Shown in pieces: positions 57,834 through 64,000 of a DNA stretch of 64,000 nt (positions are counted from its first letter, which is position 1; each line of letters starts with the position of its first letter). The DNA is from Bretschneidera sinensis (Eukaryota > Streptophyta > Magnoliopsida > Brassicales > Akaniaceae): contig CM043699.1 of assembly GCA_023935145.1 (NCBI GenBank), forward strand, positions 145,375,536 to 145,439,535, given 5' to 3'. The translations under genes were made by a program, and so were the position numbers. The notes under the pieces were generated by a model. That model made no database searches. It saw only the letters and a program-made list of their open reading frames with translations, and had not been told where the DNA came from.

Positions 57834-58530
57834 GACTCGTACGGGGTGAAGGGCCATTTTGGGCCTTCACCTCAATCCTTGAATGTTGAGTAATTGTATG
57901 GGATGAAGGTCCATTTTGGGTCATCACCATGGTCCTCTGATATAGAGGACTTGTACGGGGTAAAAGGCCATTTTAGGCCTTCACCTCGGTCCTCAGATGT
58001 GAAGGACTTTGGTGAGGGGCCGTTTTGGGCCTTCATCTCAATCCTCAGCTGTGGAGGACTTATATGGGGTGAAAGGTCATTTTGGGCCTTCACCTCGATC
58101 CTCGGATGTGGAGCACTTGTACGGGGTGAAGAACCATTTTGAGCCTTGACCTCGGTCCTTGGATGTGGAGCAATTGTACGGGGTGAAGTGACGTTTTGGG
58201 TCTTCACCTCGATCCTCGGATGTGGAGGACTTGTACAAGGTGAAGGCTAATTTTGGGCCCTCACATTGATCCTCGGATGTGGAGGAATTGTACTAGGTGA
58301 AGTGTTTTTTGAACCCTCACCTCGGTCTTCGGATGTGGAGGAATTGTACTGGTAAAATGTCATTTTGGGCCTTCACTTCGGTTCTCGGATGTAAAGGACT
58401 TGTATGGGGTGAAGGGTTATTTTGGGCATTCACTTTGGTTCTCAGTTGTAGAGGACTTGTACGAGGTTAAGGGTCATTTTGGGTTTTCACCTCGGCATTC
58501 AGATGTAGAGGACTTATACGAGGTGGTCTA
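57834..58530. repeat. Thirteen-unit 57-bp tandem repeat
   Basis: Units anchor at gacttgta-like positions 57834, 57891, 57948, 58005, 58057, 58114, 58171, 58228, 58285, 58341, 58397, 58454 and 58511. Nearly all spacings are 57 bp; one unit is 52 and two are 56. A typical unit has ggggtgaagggccattttgg and ttcacctcggtcctcgga. The array is much more GC-rich than its surroundings. The 57-bp period is a multiple of three, which keeps frames open by chance. Confidence 0.92.
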
Positions 58531-58625
58531 TAACCTATAAATATAATGTTATATGCCTAGGCATGTTTATAGTTCATTTGATTTGAACATGTTTGAATAT
58601 AGATAAAAGCTTGATTGGGGAATTA

Positions 58626-58652
58626 AATATATATATATATATATATATATAT
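58626..58652. repeat. AT dinucleotide microsatellite
   Basis: About 13 copies of AT between the 57-bp array and the CACTA terminal region. Confidence 0.85.
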
Positions 58653-58865
58653 TTGAAAAAATAAATGGCCTTTACTGACAGTTTTAAATGTCGGTAAAGA
58701 CATTTATCAACTGTTCGCAAAAACCGTCACTCAGTTTTTGCCGACTGGCCAGACATCGACTAATTTTTCGGTAGATAATGAATTATTGGTAGTAGTTTAT
58801 GCCAACGGTTTAGTAGGCTTTACTAGTGGTTTTAACTGCCGACAAATCCCATTTTTCTTGTAGTG
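58653..58865. mobile_element. CACTA transposon terminal region
   Basis: The right boundary is tttttcttgtagtg at 58852-58865, the exact inverse of the CACTA end at 17456. Before it lie repeated subterminal motifs, such as tgtcggtaaa, ttgccgac and aactgccgac, in both orientations. These are transposase-binding-type repeats in known CACTA elements. The other end of this element was not found; the 57-bp array may lie inside it. Confidence 0.7.
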
Positions 58866-58889
58866 TAAATCAAGAATAAATGAATCATA

Positions 58890-60000
58890 ATGTCAGAAAA
58901 TATCCTAAAATATTAAATCATTATATTGTGATTTGATTTGGTTAGGAATCTAAAGTGATTTAATTTCCTCGTTATGCTACTTAGTTTATTATATAAACCC
59001 TACCAAGGTCTCTATATATTTCCTAAGTCAATTATCAATAAAAACCCTAATTAGGCTTATTTATGGTATCAAAGCTAACCTTGAAAGTCACCTAAGTACT
59101 TTTGCAATTTCGGTAGGCAGCTGAATGTCGCTCACTCAGCCATAACACGTTTCATTTTTGCTCTAAACTATTATACCTATATTAAATTTAATTTATTCTT
59201 TGTAAAAGTTAAGAAATCTTTTAACAATCCTAGCCATCGGTCACCTCTACATTCTCCACTTTTTCGACCAGCTACCTTTTTTTTTCCTCGGCCAACCACC
59301 TCTTTTTCAGCTAGTAGTTACCTCTTTTCTGGCCATGTTTTTCTTGTGCCTCTTTTTCTCTTTTTCTTTGTCTCCTCCCCTTTTTTCTTTCTTCCTATGT
59401 CTCCTCTTTTTTCTTTCTTCCTAATTCTTCTCGTTTATTTTCTCTTTGCAGCTCACTTTTATCTCCCCAATAATTTTCTATCTCTTCTCTTTAAACTCTC
59501 TCTTTTTATTTAATATTCTTCGACAGAAACTTCCCTCTCTTTTCAAAATTTCACATAAAAGCTTGTCTCTTTCTTCTAAAATTTCCTATATTCTCCCCCT
59601 TTATAGGAACTTCTCATTCTTTAACCACGCTTTGCACCTATTCTTAACTTTTGCTCACGTTCCCTTGTCCTTGAGTCTTCTTGCACTCCTTTGTGCTTGA
59701 GTTTTATTATCTCATCATTGCACCCTCTATTCTGCTCATGCTTTCTATTTTGTACTTATGTTTGTTTAGCAAACATATTTGCTCTTATGCATTGTTTTTC
59801 TCTCTCTTTGTCTATCCTTAATGATAAAGTTGGCATGCATTGACGAATCTTATACTTTCATGAATTGAATGGAGTTTGAGCTGCGATCTATTGAAGATTA
59901 TGCAAACTATATCATAGTATGATTTGATTAGGATTTTTAGGTGATTTAATTTTCTTATTATGCTATTTAGTTTATTATATAAATACTCTAAAAAAATCAT
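58890..60000 (+). mobile_element. TRIM-like LTR remnant
   Basis: An LTR-like stretch ends at 59063, directly before a primer-site-like tggtatcaaagc (59064-59075, one mismatch from the Met site). A second copy of its core, from tatgatttgattagg to tagtttattatataaa, is at about 59905-59985. The internal 0.8 kb is CT-rich and non-coding. The second LTR is truncated after about 100 bp. No target duplication could be assigned. Confidence 0.55.
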
Positions 60001-60940
60001 GTGAACTATTAGCACACTCAACTTTATTGGTGCGTAAAACAATTCAAATCAGATTACCTAAATAGAAAACAATTTGGACTGGATTCTCCTATTAGTTGCA
60101 CTTGGATGATGATTGCTCGATCTCGTGCCCAAAAAGAAAAATCCTGCAGAATGAGAAACAAAACTTAGCCGTTGTTTTTTTTAATAATACATAATTTAGT
60201 TGTTTTAAATAATATGAAATGCAAAATAAATATATATGGAGAGTACTTGCAATGAACTACATATAACTATCAATTGAACCTTCTCTTAAAAAAAAGAAGA
60301 AAAACTATCAATTGAATCTTCAAGGAAGTAACCTACATTGGCTTACGTATTTGTTAGTTCAAACTTCAAACATTGACCAATACTGCTATTTTATTAAGTA
60401 GAGAAATGAAAATGATAAAAGTGATCTAGGATTTGATTTGTCATGGCTTTGATATAGTCATAGGTGACATCATTTCCATCCATATACCAATTAAAAGAAA
60501 GTCAAAGAAGAAGAAAAAAACCCATAAAAAATAAATCAATTATTTGATTCAAAGAAATTAACTTAATTTAGCGTTAAAAAAGAAAGAATATAAAAATAGA
60601 AAAGAAAGGGAAACAAAAGAATAAAAAAACAGAAAAGAAATATCATAATGATTTGGCTGCTGACGCAAATAAAAAAACCTTAAACCTTCAAACTTTCTGA
60701 CGCCTAGTAATTTCTAGGAAATTAAGACCATTTTACTAGGTCAAATGCTTTTGATGAAGTGGGGTCTTTCTGTTTTATTTTGGATTACTTGAGGTCATGG
60801 ATTGACCTCTTATTTTATTTGTTAGCAGAGAAAATGAAAATTAATAGTATGAAATAGTGTTCTTATGACTTTAAACAGTAAAGTGAAAAAAAATGAGAGA
60901 AAATTAAGAGTGTGAAATAGTTTTCATTTGAATTCTATGT
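60001..60940. other. Gene-free AT-rich spacer
   Basis: No feature was recognised. Confidence 0.4.
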
Positions 60941-60947
60941 GTTGTTA

Positions 60948-61735
60948 TGTTTGGTTTGTTAATAAAAGTATAGAATTTATTTTTAAATAAATTTTAATAG
61001 AATTAAATTAGTTATAGACAAATTCTATCAAAATTGATAAAATTTACAAATGAACTCTTAAACATGAGTTTTTATAAAATTAGAAGGATAAAATTTCTCT
61101 TCTCTTCTCTACTATTCTCTCTCTTCCTCCTTTTCTATTTATCTTTATTCTCTCTGTCTTTCATGCTTGCTTGATCTATATTTAATTAGAAACATCAAAC
61201 TTTTGATTCATTAATTATTTTAAAATAAAATAAAAATATGAAAGAATAATTTATAAAAATAAAATGAATATGCTGCTATATTCAAATTGATGTATGTTAA
61301 AGTACGTAAAATAGTATTTTTTTTAATAAAAAAAGGGTTAAATTAACATTTAATTTCTAGATTTCTTTCAGCAAAAAAAAAATTAGATTCCATTTTTGGA
61401 TTAGAAATTCATCTTGTGAATTAAAAAGGTAAATAGTGTTAATTTTGTTGAATAATATCAATAAAATTTATATGTTAAATGAATTAAAACGTGATGTAAT
61501 TAAGAGTATTAAGTAAAATTTAAAAAATGAATTGAATTCTTAGTTGATCCCAAACACAAAGTTTATTTTAATTCTACAGACATCAAATATGAAAGTTTAT
61601 TTAAGTTCATTTGCAAATGAATTTTAGTTTCAATTCATTTGAAAATGAAATGTAAGTTCATTTATAAATGAATTCTAGTTTCAATTCATTTGAAAATGAA
61701 TTGAATTCTATACTTGAGTTCATACAAAACAAAGA
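60948..61735. mobile_element. MITE-like element, same family as 36958-37337
   Basis: The left end (tatgtttggtttgttaat, then agtatagaattta) and the inverted right end (tttgttttgtatgaactc, then aagtatagaatt) match. The interior at 61021-61046 repeats the aattctatcaaaattgat motif. The element is longer than its relative, partly through a local tandem repeat. Confidence 0.5.
61603..61704. repeat. Two-copy 51-bp tandem repeat
   Basis: Units start aagttcattt at 61603 and 61654; each contains caattcatttgaaaatgaa. The array sits at the right end of the MITE-like element. Confidence 0.85.
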
Positions 61736-61876
61736 GTAAATCTTTCATAACACTAATAAAAATTAATGTGAGATATTAGATGAGAATTAATTGGTAATTT
61801 GATAATTTCATTTTTAAAAAAAAAATAAATGGACTACACAATGGGAAGTAGTACTCTCCCATCCCTTATCTCTTCC

Positions 61877-61955
61877 ATCCTTGGTGTGAGTGGGTTTTGA
61901 CCCTAGTCTCTAGTGCGATAACAAGCGACTTTACCAACTAAGCTAGCTGGCATCG
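61877..61955 (-). repeat. tRNA-derived SINE-like fragment
   Basis: On the minus strand a perfect box A, TAGCTTAGTTGG (61945-61934), is followed about 40 nt later by a box B-like GGTCAAAACCC (61902-61892). The acceptor stem does not pair, so it is not a working tRNA gene. A SINE head or an old tRNA pseudogene would both fit. Confidence 0.5.
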
Positions 61956-62601
61956 ACAATAATCTAATATAATTTCTCTCATACTTTTCACTCTTCAATT
62001 CTCTTGATTATGGAGGATTATGATTTGTATATATGAGAGAAAAATATCAATCCTCTTAGTTTTTTTTCTTCTTACTTTTCTTTTCTATTAAACAAGAGCA
62101 TGTGTGCTTGTAGGATCCTCGCATTCGACCTCCCCTCAACTCTGTCTAAATACCCAACGTTTTTCCCTCCTCGGGGTTGTTAGCGTGGCTACGGATCGAA
62201 GTGGGTTGGTATGTGGAAGAAAGGACCCTACTATGTGTAAGGATCATTTCTTTCATCACCCTTTATCATTAGTAAGGGGGCTCCCATTAAGGGTGCACTT
62301 TTAGGTTGAGGGTCGTTTGTGACATCTCACTGTATTATGGCATAGGCCTTTCGAAGGACATTTTTTAGGGACATGTCAGTTTAGTACAAAGTTCTTAAAC
62401 AACAGATAATTGGAGTTGCCATTTGATCTTGAAGGGGGTCAAACTTGCCACTAGTTTGCATGAGATTTGAAACAAAAGATTGGGGTGCGAGAGAAGAAGT
62501 ACTTAGAGTTTCTCTTTTGCCTAAGTTGAAACTTAGCTCTCAATTTTTATTGGACAACGTTGTCCTCTCAATGATGGATGAGGTTTTTAATCAAACATGT
62601 T
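61956..62601. other. Unassigned region
   Basis: It contains a moderately GC-rich stretch at 62100-62560 with short open frames and no recognised domain. It could be part of a retroelement whose coding region is not in view. Confidence 0.3.
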
Positions 62602-64000
62602 TGTAACGACCCATTCTAGGTTGGCCATCCCTGAGACGGTATCATCACGTTTTAAAATCCCAGCACGACACATATATGCAACAATATAAAAACATATATC
62701 GACTGAAAATATATATATCAACCCTCAACCCTTAATAGGGGAGTTACATTATTAATATCTCATCTGAAACAATATATACAATATATTATGCATGAATATC
62801 TGCAAATTTTTTTCTTCCATTAGTCTGAGGATGTGGACCACGAGACTTACAGATAACCACTCAGTCTAAATCTCAGCTCACAAATTTATCTGTCCTGCCC
62901 ACTACCTGAAATTATTTAACAATGAGGAGTGAGATTCACAAGCTTAGTGAATTAAATTTATTAGAAGTACTCAATCTGTATACTTCTAATTATATTCATT
63001 CATTGTTAAATCAGCATAATTAACCATCTTTCTCTTCTCACATTCTAATTCAATCATTTATCAATTTCTCTTAATAAATACATTATCAGGCTATCATCTT
63101 TCAATACATATATCTCATATATTTTAACAATTTAATATCATAATAAAGTTCACATCAAATAAACAATCAATAATATAATTCTTTATTGTGTCATCATTTC
63201 TATTTATCTATCATCAAAATTGTCTCGTTATAAGACTCATCTATCTATCAATCATTTAATAATCAAAACTGATTCTTTAGCATCTCATACATTAATAATA
63301 AATATTTAAAACAAATATAATGCATGAATTTAAATTATCTTTCTTTTTTTATTTCTCATCTGATCATTTCATATTATCATCTAGGAACGTATTCCCACAT
63401 GTCGACATGTTTCAGCCAAGCCAGCTACCTTCTTGGTCTTCTCAACCAGACCAGCTACCTTTTTGATATTCTCAGCCAAACCAGTTGCCTTTCTGGTCTT
63501 CCCTTTTATGCATATGAGCAATAACATACAAGCAAGCATACATCAAAGCATTCAATTCAACTATCTAGCTCTTCCTCCAAATTATTATTTTTATCATATT
63601 TATTAAATTGTCTCCTCATATATCATATCAATTTTTCAATCATATTTTCGAAAATTTCATATAACTTCTCAACATATTTTTCATTAATCTATCCTTTTTA
63701 AAATATAAATTCTTATATAATTAATATTCAACATACTATTTAATCCATAATCAATCAATTATCATACTTAACAGAAAACACATCATTAGATCATTATAAT
63801 TCAACAATTTATTCAAGTATCATAAATTCATATTTTTATAGGTTTTGATTACTAAAATTAAATCTAACTCACCATGTAGCACTTAAAGCTATCAGTGGAT
63901 CACTTCCTTGCCTTTCCTGCTCCTTTTAGCAATTTCTTGAGATTGCTGATCACCAACACCTAATCATAAACTTTCAAAAATCTTACTATTTCATAACTTA
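62602..64000 (+). repeat. Probable start of a Gypsy LTR, cut by the window end
   Basis: TGTAACGACCC at 62602 is a common first sequence of plant Ty3/Gypsy LTRs. What follows is AT-rich and non-coding up to the window end. No end, primer site or domain is visible, so this rests on the terminus alone. Confidence 0.35.
63412..63507 (+). repeat. Three-copy 30-bp tandem repeat
   Basis: ccagctacct at 63421 and 63451 and ccagttgcct at 63481 mark three units at an exact 30-bp period, each containing ttggtcttctc or a variant. Confidence 0.85.

Noticed and set aside
57872..58207. A 111-residue repetitive protein in the 57-bp array
   Set aside because: The open frame follows from a repeat unit divisible by three; there is no upstream gene structure, and frames are open on both strands.
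57834..58530. CRISPR-like array
   Set aside because: Units are contiguous direct repeats without spacers, in a plant nuclear setting.
17456..58865. One giant CACTA element bounded by the identical ends at 17456 and 58865
   Set aside because: The subterminal sequences differ, the neighbouring 3-bp flanks do not match (tat and taa), and three intact host genes lie between.
59446..59700. Hydrophobic 84-residue frame
   Set aside because: It is a CT-rich stretch inside the TRIM-like remnant; Phe, Leu and Ser richness reflects base composition, not a membrane protein.

Overview
This is a window of a eudicot nuclear genome, and the transposon load and long introns would fit a woody species. The evidence is GT-AG introns, AT-rich intergenic DNA, plant Ty3/Gypsy, Ty1/Copia, LINE, CACTA and MITE relics, and three host genes with clear plant homologues. 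The species cannot be named from the sequence. Nothing looks prokaryotic: there are no operons, ribosome binding sites or CRISPR arrays.

Layout. About 0.06-10.2 kb is a transposon block. It holds a solo LTR, a complete but non-autonomous Athila-like LTR element (2321-8968, minus strand, 5-bp target duplication AAAGT, tRNA-Asp primer site, gag and protease only), and the 3' part of a LINE. From 10.8 to 20.4 kb lie AT-rich DNA, foldback elements and MITEs, an hAT-like element and a CACTA remnant with an internal tandem array. From 20464 to 26943 is a full-length but decayed Copia element (target duplication CCCCA). From 27 to 31 kb is AT-rich DNA with a 180-bp hairpin MITE.

Host genes. An intronless OVATE family protein gene lies on the minus strand at 30979-31557. 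A 13-exon gene for a lipid-droplet-associated-hydrolase-like alpha/beta hydrolase (345 aa) runs on the minus strand from 44270 to 34695. Head to head with it, about 1.2 kb away, an 8-exon gene for a circularly permuted DAR/YlqF-type GTPase (SIN2/DGP2-like, 376 aa) runs on the plus strand from 45452 to 55333. Both reading frames close exactly across every splice junction, so both genes look intact. Both carry retroelements in introns: a 1.7-kb LTR mini-element in hydrolase intron 12, and a 5.8-kb antisense LINE, itself hit by a 169-bp MITE, in GTPase intron 7.

The right end (56-64 kb) is transposon derived: a Tourist-like element, thirteen copies of a 57-bp repeat next to a CACTA terminus, a TRIM-like LTR remnant, a SINE-like tRNA-derived fragment, and the start of a probable LTR that runs off the window.

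No new defence or metabolic system is visible. The most informative items are the gag-protease-only LTR element with a repeat array in its U3, the mini LTR element with an unassigned short reading frame, and the nested LINE plus MITE in the GTPase intron.
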